Shown one piece after another: positions 9,284-17,286 of a DNA stretch of 64,000 nt (position 1 is the stretch's first letter; each line of letters begins with the position of its first letter). The notes under the pieces were generated by a model. It ran no database searches and was not told where the DNA came from. It saw only the letters and a list, made by a program, of their open reading frames with translations. This DNA is from Taibaiella sp. Its GTDB lineage: Bacteria > Bacteroidota > Bacteroidia > Chitinophagales > Chitinophagaceae. The position numbers were made by a program, and so were the translations under genes. The stretch lies in contig JAHBTQ010000004.1 of assembly GCA_019638495.1 (NCBI GenBank), positions 1 to 64,000 on the forward strand. The letters are read 5' to 3'.

Positions 9284-10320
9284 GTTTGCTATGTCTGCTG
9301 CTAACTGCATGCGTAAAGGACAGACCTTCGGTAAGCACGCTTGCAAAAAGTAACGGAAAAACTTTTGTAGTGTGCGAAGGCAGCTACGGCAATGGCAATG
9401 CATCGCTATGGTCTTATGATGCAGTCACTAACAATTCCAACGGCGATGTTTTTGTCTCTGCCAACAACCTGCCACTTGGAGATGTATTCCAAAGTATGAC
9501 ACGCTCAGGTAGCAGCTACCTGCTCTGCATTAACAACTCTGACAAGATATATGCAATTGACACGGGATCACTTTTAACACGTGGCTCCATTCGCATTTCA
9601 AAACCACGATACACATTGCCGACAAAAAACAATACGGCATTCGTATCCACACTCTACAGCAACAAAATAGAAGTCATAGATCCGTCTACACTTACGATAA
9701 CAAAATCCATCTCACTCCCTTTTCAAAATCCGGAGGGCATGTGCAGGCTTGGCTCAAAAGTATATGTTTGTGCCTGGGATACTGTGTGCAACAAGCTTAT
9801 CGAAATTGACGAGAACACGAATGAAATTTCCCGAATCATTGCCATATCAGGATACGCCCCACATGCAGTACTCGCCGATAACGTTGGCATGCTTTGGATA
9901 CTTTCAGGAAACGTAACAAAAGGCAAGCAAGCCGCCCTCACGAGGATAGACCCTTCAACGGGTGCCACACTCAAAAGCTTTAAATTTACCGCTGGCAAAG
10001 ATCCAATAAAACCAGTTTTCAACCCTGCTCGTGACACCCTGTACTTTATACAGGTAAAGTATGACGGCACTGCTAATGACAATGGCATATACCGAATGAG
10101 CATAAACGATACAACACTCCCCACTACGCCATTTATCCAGGCTACAACATACCAATATTTCTGGGCGCTAGGCATTCAGCCATCTACCGGAAACATCTTT
10201 GTAGGAGACCCCAAAGGATTTGTGCAAAAGGGCACGATAACTGTGTACAGACCCGATGGCGCGACCATAAACACTTTTGACGTTGGGATAGGGCCGGGTC
10301 AATTTTATTTCGGAAACTAA
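9256..10320 (+). CDS. BtuG-like beta-propeller lipoprotein (YncE/DUF5074 type)
   Basis: The 354-residue product has a short type II signal peptide with the lipobox LLTAC (Cys19) and then repeated blade-like segments typical of YncE/DUF5074 propellers: FVVCEGSYGNGNASLWSYD, IYAIDTGSLLTRG, NKIEVIDPSTLTITKSISLP, KLIEIDENTNEI, NIFVGDPKGFVQKGTITVYRPDG. In Bacteroides, BtuG is a surface propeller lipoprotein that captures B12 with very high affinity and passes it to BtuB; the matching fold, anchor and neighbours make this the likely role here. The ATG at 9256 gives the only complete signal peptide and overlaps the upstream gene by 28 bases, which suggests translational coupling. The receptor gene starts 2 bases after its stop. 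Confidence 0.85.
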   Translation: MGRQLHQIVSLLCLLLTACVKDRPSVSTLAKSNGKTFVVCEGSYGNGNASLWSYDAVTNNSNGDVFVSANNLPLGDVFQSMTRSGSSYLLCINNSDKIYAIDTGSLLTRGSIRISKPRYTLPTKNNTAFVSTLYSNKIEVIDPSTLTITKSISLPFQNPEGMCRLGSKVYVCAWDTVCNKLIEIDENTNEISRIIAISGYAPHAVLADNVGMLWILSGNVTKGKQAALTRIDPSTGATLKSFKFTAGKDPIKPVFNPARDTLYFIQVKYDGTANDNGIYRMSINDTTLPTTPFIQATTYQYFWALGIQPSTGNIFVGDPKGFVQKGTITVYRPDGATINTFDVGIGPGQFYFGN

Positions 10321-10322
10321 GG

Positions 10323-12218
10323 ATGATAAACCGGGGCATCTTTACGACACTTTTTATATTGTGCATTTGCTGCGCACAGCTGTTACGCGCGCAGCAAAAT
10401 GACACATTAGACGTTGTGAATGTCCTTACTCATCGAAATCAAACAACGGACACAAAAAAAGGATTTTCCTCGGGTCAAAGAACTGCAACGATCGACAGTA
10501 CGACGCGTTCCCGCTACGAGCAACAAAGTATCGCCACACTCCTTTCTCAGCAGTTACCTGTATTCATAAAATCTTACAGCTTCAATGGCCTTGCGACCCT
10601 CAGTTTTCGTGGCTCATCAGCCGCGCAATCACAGGTATACTGGAATGGCGTCCCAATACGGAATACAGCGCTTGGCGTTGCCGATGTTTCATCGCTACCC
10701 GTATTGTTGTTCAGAAATGTAAGTGTAACCTACGGCGGATCAGGTGCACTATATGGCAGCGGCAATGTGGGTGGAGCACTTTTGCTAAACGACTTACCTC
10801 CCACCTTCGACTCAGGCCACCAATCTCTATCAGCGTCAGTTGCTGCCGGAAGCTTTGGACAGTTGTCAGCCGGCATTACAGGCTCAGCTAGTGGCAGAAA
10901 GTGGTTTGCTTCCGCAACTGGTTTTTCACAACGGGCAGCAAACGACTATCTGTATCACGACCAGTCCGGGACCTCCGTGAAGATGCCTAATGGCTATCTG
11001 CAAAACAATGCCGCAGCACTACACGGCGCCTATCGATTTGATACTCACAATACCATCTCCCTATCTGCATGGCTGCAGCAATACGATCGGGAAATACCGC
11101 CGGCACTGTTTGAACCATATTCATTGAAGCGACAGGAGGACCGCTCATCACGACTCCTGGTTGATTGGCAGCACAAAAAAAAGGAGCACCTGCTCTATGC
11201 GCGAGCGTCACTTGTTACGGACCGTATCCGCTATTCAGATAGTTCAGTTGGCGTCAGCACGAACAATCGTGCCAACCAGTACTTCCAGGAGGTAGGCATG
11301 CAGTGGCTTGCACATGAAAAGTTAGATCTGCTCCTGTTTTCGCCCGTGCAAATATCATGGCTACCTGCACGAAACGACACCCAACAACAAAGACAAATAG
11401 CCATTGCCGGCGCTGGCACCTACAAACCGGTTAGCACACTATCATTTTCGTTGCAAGGCCGGGCTGAAAACATCAATGGCAAGAACATATTCCTGCCCGG
11501 AACAGGCATCACCTGTGTCCCCTTTTCGTGGCTTGCATTGCGTGTAAACGCACAACGTACCTACCGGCTTCCATCTCTTAACGAGCTCTATTATTTTCCC
11601 GGTGGCAACCCGCAACTCAGGCCCGAACGCGGCTGGAGCTTCGATGGCGGGTATACAGTTTATGCAAACAAGGGAATATTGTCGTTAAAGCATGAAGGCA
11701 CGGCATTTACACGTCGCATCAACGATTGGATAGTGTGGCTAGGTGGCGCAATATGGACACCACATAACATTGCCACAGTTCACAGCCGGGGCACCGAAAC
11801 CGACACCAAACTGTCCATAAAGCTAAAGCCCGCCACATTGCATATTTCCGTTTCCACCGCCTACGTGGTTGCAACAACAGCATCGAGTGATATACCCGGC
11901 GATGGCAGCCTGGGAATGCAAATCCCCTATGTACCACGTTACAATGGCAGAGCTAATCTCGGCGTCACTTTCAGGAGATTTTTCTTCAACTATAACCATA
12001 CCTATACCGGATACCGGTTCACCGCGCTAGATGAATCAGCATGGCTTACACCCTACCAGACCGGCAACATACAAGCGTCTTATTCCATAAAAGCTGGGAA
12101 AGCAGTGTTGACGCTAAATGTGCAATGCAACAATATCTGGAACGCGTCCTATGCTATTACTGCTTTCAGACCTATGCCGGGCAGAAATTGGCTTATCGGG
12201 GGCAAAGTTTCGCTTTAA
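10323..12218 (+). CDS. btuB: TonB-dependent outer-membrane receptor, BtuB-like
   Basis: The 631-residue protein has a signal peptide (ending LLRAQ), a probable TonB box near residues 27-34 (DTLDVVNV), a plug domain over about residues 50-160 (TLSFRGSSAAQSQVYWNGVP, VTYGGSGALYGSGNVGGALLL) and a 22-strand type barrel. The last part carries RPMPGRNWLIGGKVSL, a C-terminal pattern seen in BtuB-like receptors, ending in the hydrophobic strand that barrels need for insertion. Energised by TonB/ExbBD it would import corrinoids across the outer membrane. The cobalamin riboswitch and propeller lipoprotein upstream support B12 as substrate; without them the family alone could not separate B12 from other ligands. 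No btuF, btuC or btuD genes follow; the next gene is convergent, with a 4-base overlap. Confidence 0.9.
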   Translation: MINRGIFTTLFILCICCAQLLRAQQNDTLDVVNVLTHRNQTTDTKKGFSSGQRTATIDSTTRSRYEQQSIATLLSQQLPVFIKSYSFNGLATLSFRGSSAAQSQVYWNGVPIRNTALGVADVSSLPVLLFRNVSVTYGGSGALYGSGNVGGALLLNDLPPTFDSGHQSLSASVAAGSFGQLSAGITGSASGRKWFASATGFSQRAANDYLYHDQSGTSVKMPNGYLQNNAAALHGAYRFDTHNTISLSAWLQQYDREIPPALFEPYSLKRQEDRSSRLLVDWQHKKKEHLLYARASLVTDRIRYSDSSVGVSTNNRANQYFQEVGMQWLAHEKLDLLLFSPVQISWLPARNDTQQQRQIAIAGAGTYKPVSTLSFSLQGRAENINGKNIFLPGTGITCVPFSWLALRVNAQRTYRLPSLNELYYFPGGNPQLRPERGWSFDGGYTVYANKGILSLKHEGTAFTRRINDWIVWLGGAIWTPHNIATVHSRGTETDTKLSIKLKPATLHISVSTAYVVATTASSDIPGDGSLGMQIPYVPRYNGRANLGVTFRRFFFNYNHTYTGYRFTALDESAWLTPYQTGNIQASYSIKAGKAVLTLNVQCNNIWNASYAITAFRPMPGRNWLIGGKVSL

Positions 12219-12751
12219 TGAAGCGTACGAATAATGCCTACCTGCGCACCAATGCCATCCCAGGTAGGATTGAGCGCATCACCCCAGCGCTTACCATTTG
12301 AATAGTGTGTATATCCACACCCCGCATACAGATACTTACGATCTGATAGCCGAATTTGCGCCCCCAGCGAAGCAAGAAGGGTATAGTTAAGCGCCTCCTT
12401 CTCAAATTCCGGGAACATATAAATAGGGCCGCCCTTCAATTCAAAGTATACCCCCATTTTCGGACGCCTTAACGGATACAATCTTAATGAAGGACGCACC
12501 CCGACACCCAAGCTACTGTAAGCGCTATTCCAGAATTTAAACAGGTTCGCCTCCCCCGCCAGCCATATTCCAGGCCGATTAAAAAACACATATCCTCCAT
12601 TCACAGCCGAGAGGTACGACTCGAAATAGCCGAACTCACCGTAACCACCGACCTCCATGTAAATCAAATGAGAACGCGAAATTGCCTGAGCATGACCGAC
12701 ATGTCCCAATGTCGCCAGAATGACCGCCAAAATTATCCGGATGCCCTTCAT
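12215..12751 (-). CDS. PagL-like acyloxyacyl hydrolase, outer-membrane barrel
   Basis: The 178-residue protein has a signal peptide (cleavage near GHAQA) and a small beta-barrel pattern. Near the C-terminus it has GYTHYSNGKRWGDALNP, which resembles the His-Ser motif of lipid A 3-O-deacylases (PagL, acyloxyacyl hydrolase family). In PagL the His-Ser pair works with a Glu after the NPG segment; here the matching place reads PTWDGIG, so the acid would be Asp or is missing. If active it would trim lipid A acyl chains in the outer membrane. The gene is convergent with the receptor gene and overlaps its stop by 4 bases. An inactive structural barrel remains possible. Confidence 0.6.
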   Translation of the reverse strand: MKGIRIILAVILATLGHVGHAQAISRSHLIYMEVGGYGEFGYFESYLSAVNGGYVFFNRPGIWLAGEANLFKFWNSAYSSLGVGVRPSLRLYPLRRPKMGVYFELKGGPIYMFPEFEKEALNYTLLASLGAQIRLSDRKYLYAGCGYTHYSNGKRWGDALNPTWDGIGAQVGIIRTLH

Positions 12752-13283
12752 ACAAGGTTGATTACTAGTTGCATGTAAAGTTACTTATTCTCCGCCTGTG
12801 GGATGTTACATGGTTGCCCGAAATCATTACAACAAGAACATTATTAAAGCGAAATGGACTCTATTCGCTTTCCCTTTGACGGTAGGCATTGAGACAAAAT
12901 TATCAGACTGTCAGGCTGAGGATATGGAAGTTAAACTGCAGGTAACGAGGGGACAACAAAATACTGCGAGCAATTTAACCGATACAGGGTCTTAAGGCAA
13001 TATCAAAAAAGTACTATCGACTCAGCTACCAATCGGCCTCAAATCTCTTATAGTTGCTTTCGCCATGGACCGTGTTAACACGGTCTTGCGACAGTCATTT
13101 CACGCTACCGAGGCCTCAGCCCATCATGCACCTTTGTGATACCAAAGCCGCAAAAAGCCGAGTAGGTTGCGCCCGATGGTGAAGGTCCGTAAAACGGCAG
13201 CGGGAAACCAAAAAAGCTTAAAAATACCAGGAAGGGGAAAGCCGAAAACCTTTAGAGTAGGCATCACTAAAAAATCATAGATC
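12752..13283. other. Intergenic region with an 18-bp palindrome
   Basis: No convincing gene is seen here. A 65-codon plus frame at 12798-12995 lacks domain or signal features. A perfect palindrome, GACCGTGTTAACACGGTC, sits at 13068-13085, about 200 bases before the lipase gene; it could be an operator or part of a terminator, though no T-run follows. Confidence 0.5.
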
Positions 13284-14381
13284 ATGAACATGCAAACACC
13301 GGGACCAGGCAGTTACCCAATGGCGAACACGATTTTCAGCCTTAGCATTCTGTCTAATATGGGTGCCATTTTCAATGGGCAGACACCTACAGAAATTCTC
13401 CAGAATACATTTCAGGGGGTTTCCACGATTTTAAGCAATTCCGCCATACAGGATTATGTAGGCGCATGGTCAGTGGTCTGGGGACCGATTGAGAAACTGT
13501 CTGACAGGAACCGTTGTGAGAATACTATGTACATCGCCTACAATGAGGTCATCGATACCTATGCTGTTCTGATTGCCGGTACGGACACCAGCAGTGTCAC
13601 TGACTGGGCAATGGAAGACTTTGATGTATGGGACAAAAAGCCGTGGCCTTATTATACAGACCTTAACAAGTCTCAGCAACCAAATATTTCTACCGGGGCA
13701 TTCAATGGCTTTACCAACCTCATAGACCTGGTGGACCCAGACACTAGCCGAACGGCTCTACAATACCTGCAAGATTGCAAGGCTGTGAATATTGTCGTAT
13801 CCGGGCACAGTCTTGGCGGCACTCTAGCACCACTGTACGCACTGTTTCTCAACAGCGAGATTATTGATATCAACGTGAGCTGTGTACCTGTGGCAGCATT
13901 AACTTGTGGAGATGCAAATTTCGTCGCTTATTACAACAGCACGACAGTTGGTCAGAACACCGTTAACATTGCCAACTCTCTGGATTTTATACCACACCTG
14001 TTTGAATATGCACTCGTGGAAGAGCTTAAAACCTTATACTCCCCCACTATTCCCTGGGACGTATGGCTTGACCCGGCAATATTCTATGCAGAAGAAGCCG
14101 CTAAGAGAAACGACTATCAGCAAGCCAACACATTTACGTTCACTTCGCCACTGTTTGTTCCCGCAGATGTACGGTATCCCGAGAACCCGGGCGGCAAGCT
14201 TGTAAACCCGGATAGCTATACCGGCCAGGTGTCCTGCCAGCATGTTGCTGCTTACAGTTATTATCTCAACATTGTTGACGGATTTCTTACACAGGCCACG
14301 TCAATATTTAACGGCTTATTCCCCGGAACGATAAGCGGCATATACTTCACAAACGGCTGTAGCGCTCCCACAGGATCTTAA
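13284..14381 (+). CDS. Class 3 lipase family alpha/beta hydrolase
   Basis: The 365-residue product has the nucleophile elbow GHSLGG at residues 174-179 (Ser176) after a beta strand (NIVVSG), as in class 3 lipases. A likely acid lies in NSLDFIPHLFE at about residue 234 and a likely His in the CQHVAAY segment near residue 319. The oxyanion-side segment VLIAGTDTSSVTDWAMEDF precedes it. No signal peptide is visible: the N-terminus MNMQTPGPGSYPM is polar, so the enzyme seems cytoplasmic or leaves by an unknown route. Substrate lipids cannot be named from sequence. The gene is alone, with a stem-loop terminator about 70 bases downstream and a long untranslated gap upstream. Confidence 0.85.
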   Translation: MNMQTPGPGSYPMANTIFSLSILSNMGAIFNGQTPTEILQNTFQGVSTILSNSAIQDYVGAWSVVWGPIEKLSDRNRCENTMYIAYNEVIDTYAVLIAGTDTSSVTDWAMEDFDVWDKKPWPYYTDLNKSQQPNISTGAFNGFTNLIDLVDPDTSRTALQYLQDCKAVNIVVSGHSLGGTLAPLYALFLNSEIIDINVSCVPVAALTCGDANFVAYYNSTTVGQNTVNIANSLDFIPHLFEYALVEELKTLYSPTIPWDVWLDPAIFYAEEAAKRNDYQQANTFTFTSPLFVPADVRYPENPGGKLVNPDSYTGQVSCQHVAAYSYYLNIVDGFLTQATSIFNGLFPGTISGIYFTNGCSAPTGS

Positions 14382-14451
14382 GGACTCCCGCAATCAAGGG
14401 AGTCAAGCTACTGATCTTTTTTTTGCGGGCAGCAGCCGGCAAAAAGGCAAT

Positions 14452-14482
14452 AAAAAGGCAATCTAAAATGATTGCCTTTTTT
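14452..14482 (+). terminator. Terminator after the lipase gene
   Basis: AAAAAGGCAAT (14452-14462) pairs with ATTGCCTTTTT (14471-14481) around an 8-base loop, and more T residues follow on the plus strand. Since the A-run lies on the other side it may also stop minus-strand transcripts from the tRNA side. Confidence 0.8.
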
Positions 14483-14489
14483 TGCTGTA

Positions 14490-14711
14490 GCTAGAAAGGG
14501 AGTTGAACCCTCCTCCGCCGCGGCGGATATGAATCCCACCCTTGCACCGCTTATTTAATCTTTTCCATAAAAAAGCCCCTCAAATAAGGGGCCTTTTGTA
14601 GCGGGAGAGGGAGTTGAACCCTCCTCCGCCGCGGCGGATATGAATCCCACCCTTGCACCGCTTATTTAAACTTTTCCATAAAAAAGCCCCTCAAATAAGG
14701 GGCCTTTTGTA
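14490..14711 (-). repeat. Two 111-bp tandem repeats derived from tRNA-Met 3' half plus terminator
   Basis: Units 14490-14600 and 14601-14711 are almost identical. Read on the minus strand, each ends in a copy of the tRNA-Met T-arm and 3' acceptor strand (GAGGGTTCAACTCCCTC), preceded by an anticodon-arm-like GGGATTCATATCC, a palindromic CCGCCGCGGCGG in place of the variable region, and a degenerate 5' half (GCGGTGCAAGGG). Each unit also carries a terminator hairpin (AAAAGGCCCC with GGGGCTTTTTT). The 5' acceptor strand is lost, so these are tRNA pseudogene remnants and not functional tRNAs. Confidence 0.8.
14680..14708 (-). terminator. Terminator of tRNA-Met
   Basis: On the minus strand GGCCCC pairs with GGGGCT around TTATTTGA, followed by a run of T residues. 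It starts two bases after the mature 3' end of the tRNA. A second identical copy lies at 14569-14597 in the neighbouring repeat. Confidence 0.75.
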
Positions 14712-14783
14712 GCGAGAGAGGGAGTTGAACCCTCCACCTCAGGGTTATGAATCCTGCGCTCTAACCGCCTGAGCTATCTCGCC
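14711..14783 (-). tRNA. tRNA-Met (CAT anticodon)
   Basis: The 73-nt cloverleaf reads GGCGAGA acceptor, GCTC/GAGC D stem, CAGGA-TTCATAA-CCCTG anticodon arm (CAT), AGGTG variable loop, GAGGG-TTCAACT-CCCTC T arm and TCTCGCT acceptor. CCA is not encoded. The anticodon arm is the form seen for elongator tRNA-Met in Bacteroidota; a tRNA-Ile with modified CAT cannot be fully excluded. The D loop (AGGCGGTTA) keeps the GG pair. The gene is solitary; two broken copies of its 3' half lie directly downstream. Confidence 0.93.
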
Positions 14784-14893
14784 GGGGTCGCAAAGGTAGA
14801 AAAATAATTGAAAAAATGCGCGGGTCCTACTTTTTTAAGGGAACCATACCAATTGTCTGGTTATTTGGCATTAAAATTGAACTTGCACTTACA

Positions 14894-15658
14894 ATGACAC
14901 GCACATTTACTTTGCTGCTATTTATTCTTTCGCACAGCGTGTTTGCGCAGAAATATCCAAAATGTAGCTACACTTACTTCAAGGGCGGCAAGATTGCAAC
15001 CAGTCAATGCTTCGACCCGGATAACCGCTGGGGGCAGGCGCGTGCTTTCAACAAAGCCGGCGAAGTGATCTATGAAAAGGAACTGCGCCATATTGCGGGA
15101 CACAGCTCCGTTACCTTCAGTTTCTTTGAGAATGGTGGGGTAAGAAAGGCAGAATGGAGCAGCGCACCCGATGCGGGCATACAATGGTATCACACTACGA
15201 CATGGTTCAGCGAAGACGGTAAAGTCGAAAAGGAGGACCATAACAACTGGGATGACCACCACGTCACCGTTCCACCCGGCCGGCAACTTCCACCCACCAC
15301 AAAGACTCCCAGACCGGCCCCAACCAAGACCGAAACCATGGAATGCGCAGCGATATGGGTGTCGGAATGCTGGATAACGAACACTGCACCATATAGTGTA
15401 ATTGTTAGCGCTAGCCGCAAAGGCGGTAAAATGATTGAAACCCACACCATCACACTCAGACCCCGGCAATCGATGAAAATTGTAGAAATGCCGGGTGCGC
15501 AAATGTTTAATGAACCATCAGCGTTTTACGAACTTACAGCAAAGTCCGTTAAGAGCCCCGCGAGTCGCAAGCTCATCGTCCTACCGTCAAGCCGCTTGCC
15601 GGAGAATAACTCGCCCACAGTGCGCCGCTACTATTACGATATCAAGCGTATTATTTGA
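14894..15658 (+). CDS. Secreted protein with MORN/YwqK-like repeats, unknown function
   Basis: The ATG at 14894 is preferred because it gives a clean signal peptide (MTRTFTLLLFILSHSVFAQ); the frame can be extended to 14816 but would add a hydrophobic, unlike leader. The mature 235-residue protein starts with YTYFKGGKIATSQCFDPDN and FNKAGEVIYEKEL, which resemble the imperfect MORN-like repeats of YwqK-type proteins, followed by FFENGGVRKAEW and WFSEDGKVEKED. A proline-rich linker (about residues 130-150) leads to a second beta-rich domain containing a Cys pair (MECAAIWVSECW). The function is unknown. It precedes the YCF48-like lipoprotein gene by 53 bases and may share its transcript. Confidence 0.7.
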   Translation: MTRTFTLLLFILSHSVFAQKYPKCSYTYFKGGKIATSQCFDPDNRWGQARAFNKAGEVIYEKELRHIAGHSSVTFSFFENGGVRKAEWSSAPDAGIQWYHTTTWFSEDGKVEKEDHNNWDDHHVTVPPGRQLPPTTKTPRPAPTKTETMECAAIWVSECWITNTAPYSVIVSASRKGGKMIETHTITLRPRQSMKIVEMPGAQMFNEPSAFYELTAKSVKSPASRKLIVLPSSRLPENNSPTVRRYYYDIKRII

Positions 15659-15711
15659 CGAATACCTGCTGTTTTGGCGTTTCTTTCTGTTCAGGCTATC
15701 TTGCAATCACA

Positions 15712-16674
15712 ATGCGCTCGTTTTACGCCCTGGTATCGATTTTATTCATCCTGCAAGCAGCTTCCTGCAAGCGCGACCTGCTGGAACTGGACCAGACATG
15801 GCGAATGGATAGCGGCACCACTGACAGGCTAAATAACGTAGCCTTCATCAACGATAGCACTTGCATCGCCGCAGGCGGCTCTACATTCGACCGGTCAGCA
15901 ATCGCATTGTCTAAAGACGGGGGATATACATGGAAAGCAGACTCTTCGACTGAAGCACCCAAGGAAATGTATGGCATGGGTATTTCGCCAACCGGCACAG
16001 TCTATCTCAGTGGCATAGACGGAGATGTCCTGGTCTCCAAAGACATGGGCGCGAGCTGGCAGTTTCACAGGATAGACAACTGGCTGGTCTACAAAGGTGG
16101 CAACTTCCCAACGCCGGACACCGGCATTTTTGTCAGTAGCGTTCTTCAAAGAGAAAGCACAATTACCAGAGTGGACTCAAATTTCAAGATACTCGACGAG
16201 CAAACATTTGAATTTGGCCTGAACAACATCTATTTTACCGGTACTTCCACTGCCTATGTACTGGGCTATGGTGCTGTTATGAAGACTTCCGACAGAGGTG
16301 CCCACTGGAAATTCCTGGATATCGACGGGGACAACTTCACCTCAATGGCTATTATCGGCAATGAATTTTGGATTTGCGGCGCGGCAGGCAGTATCTTTCA
16401 TTCATCAGACGCTGGTGCCAGTTGGGAGCGTTTCAGGAATGGCAACGACATTACCCGGCGCAGGTACATGCTAAGGTCAATTCTATTTACTACACCCCAG
16501 CTGGGCTGGGCAGTAGGTGATGATGGCCTCGTTATTTTTTCTCAGGATGGTGGGCGCAACTGGATGGAGTATAAAACCTTTACCACAAATCACTTGCGAA
16601 GCATTGCTGCATGCCCAGACGGCGATCTGCTGATTGCAGGCACAAACGGTGCGCTTTACCGCATCAGGCAATAA
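15712..16674 (+). CDS. YCF48/BNR-repeat lipoprotein
   Basis: The start at 15712 gives a type II signal peptide with Cys19 (LQAASC); the frame is open further upstream, but those residues do not form a signal. The 320-residue protein is made of beta-propeller blades with the YCF48/sialidase-like pattern: IALSKDGGYTWKAD, VLVSKDMGASWQFHR, VMKTSDRGAHWKFLD, IFHSSDAGASWERF, GWAVGDDGLVIFSQDGGRNW. YCF48 is a photosystem II assembly factor in phototrophs, but related propellers in Bacteroidota are envelope proteins of unknown role. Aspartate-box motifs (SxDxGxxW) are intact in at least five blades. No catalytic sialidase residues are apparent, so a binding or scaffold role is more likely. Confidence 0.82.
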   Translation: MRSFYALVSILFILQAASCKRDLLELDQTWRMDSGTTDRLNNVAFINDSTCIAAGGSTFDRSAIALSKDGGYTWKADSSTEAPKEMYGMGISPTGTVYLSGIDGDVLVSKDMGASWQFHRIDNWLVYKGGNFPTPDTGIFVSSVLQRESTITRVDSNFKILDEQTFEFGLNNIYFTGTSTAYVLGYGAVMKTSDRGAHWKFLDIDGDNFTSMAIIGNEFWICGAAGSIFHSSDAGASWERFRNGNDITRRRYMLRSILFTTPQLGWAVGDDGLVIFSQDGGRNWMEYKTFTTNHLRSIAACPDGDLLIAGTNGALYRIRQ

Positions 16675-16677
16675 TTA

Positions 16678-17280
16678 CTAATGCATCCTGTCTCCACGTG
16701 GCGCCAACTGCCTTAGTACTATCGTCTCTATCGCTAACCATTGCTGCCAGGCATCTTTTACCTTCTCAGACGGATAATACTCCATAGCCAGGTCAATAAA
16801 CAATCGATAATGACCCGCTTCAGACACCATGAACTTATAGTAGAATTTCCTTAGTGCCTCCTCTTCCAGTTCCTCTGAAAGCAATCGAAAACGTTCGCAG
16901 CTGCGGGCCTCAATCATGGCACATATCATAAGCTTGTGCAGCAACTTGTCCTGTGCCGGAATGCCCTTGGGTTCGTTCTGCAGTAGCAGGTTTACATACT
17001 CATCCTTGCGTTGTTTTCCCAGGTTATATCCACGCTTTTTCATTTCTGCCCACACCATCCGAAAATGCCCCCATTCCTCTGTCACAATAGGAGACAAGGC
17101 CGTAACCAAAGCCTCGTGCTCCGGATAGCGTTGTATGAGCGATATACACTGCGTTGCTGCTTTCTGTTCACAAAACGCATGGTCTGTAAGTATCTCTTCA
17201 AGCGATATCGATGCAAGATCTGCCCAACGCGGATCTGTTGGCATCTTCAGCCCCAGTATGGAATTGTCTGCTGTGCTCAT
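16678..17280 (-). CDS. miaE: tRNA 2-methylthio-N6-isopentenyladenosine hydroxylase
   Basis: MiaE is a non-haem diiron monooxygenase that hydroxylates the isopentenyl group of modified A37 in tRNAs reading UNN codons. The 200-residue length suits the family. The ferritin-like four-helix ligands are visible: Glu38 (HAFCEQK), Glu69 and His72 (EEWGHFR), Glu124 (MIEARSCERF), and Glu154 and His157 (SEAGHYRLF). The enzyme needs MiaA and MiaB products as substrate; those genes are not in this window. The SGNH hydrolase gene lies 6 bases upstream on the same strand, so both are probably read from one transcript starting before the GNAT-like gene at 19076. Confidence 0.92.
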   Translation of the reverse strand: MSTADNSILGLKMPTDPRWADLASISLEEILTDHAFCEQKAATQCISLIQRYPEHEALVTALSPIVTEEWGHFRMVWAEMKKRGYNLGKQRKDEYVNLLLQNEPKGIPAQDKLLHKLMICAMIEARSCERFRLLSEELEEEALRKFYYKFMVSEAGHYRLFIDLAMEYYPSEKVKDAWQQWLAIETIVLRQLAPRGDRMH

Positions 17281-17286
17281 GTTCTT

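Noticed and set aside
12798..12995. 65-codon frame in the gap before the lipase gene
   Set aside because: No domain, signal peptide or promoter could be identified, and its codon pattern is not like the neighbours.
14490..14711. Two additional tRNA genes next to tRNA-Met
   Set aside because: The copies keep only the T-arm and 3' acceptor strand; the 5' acceptor and D-arm are not matching, so they cannot fold as tRNAs.
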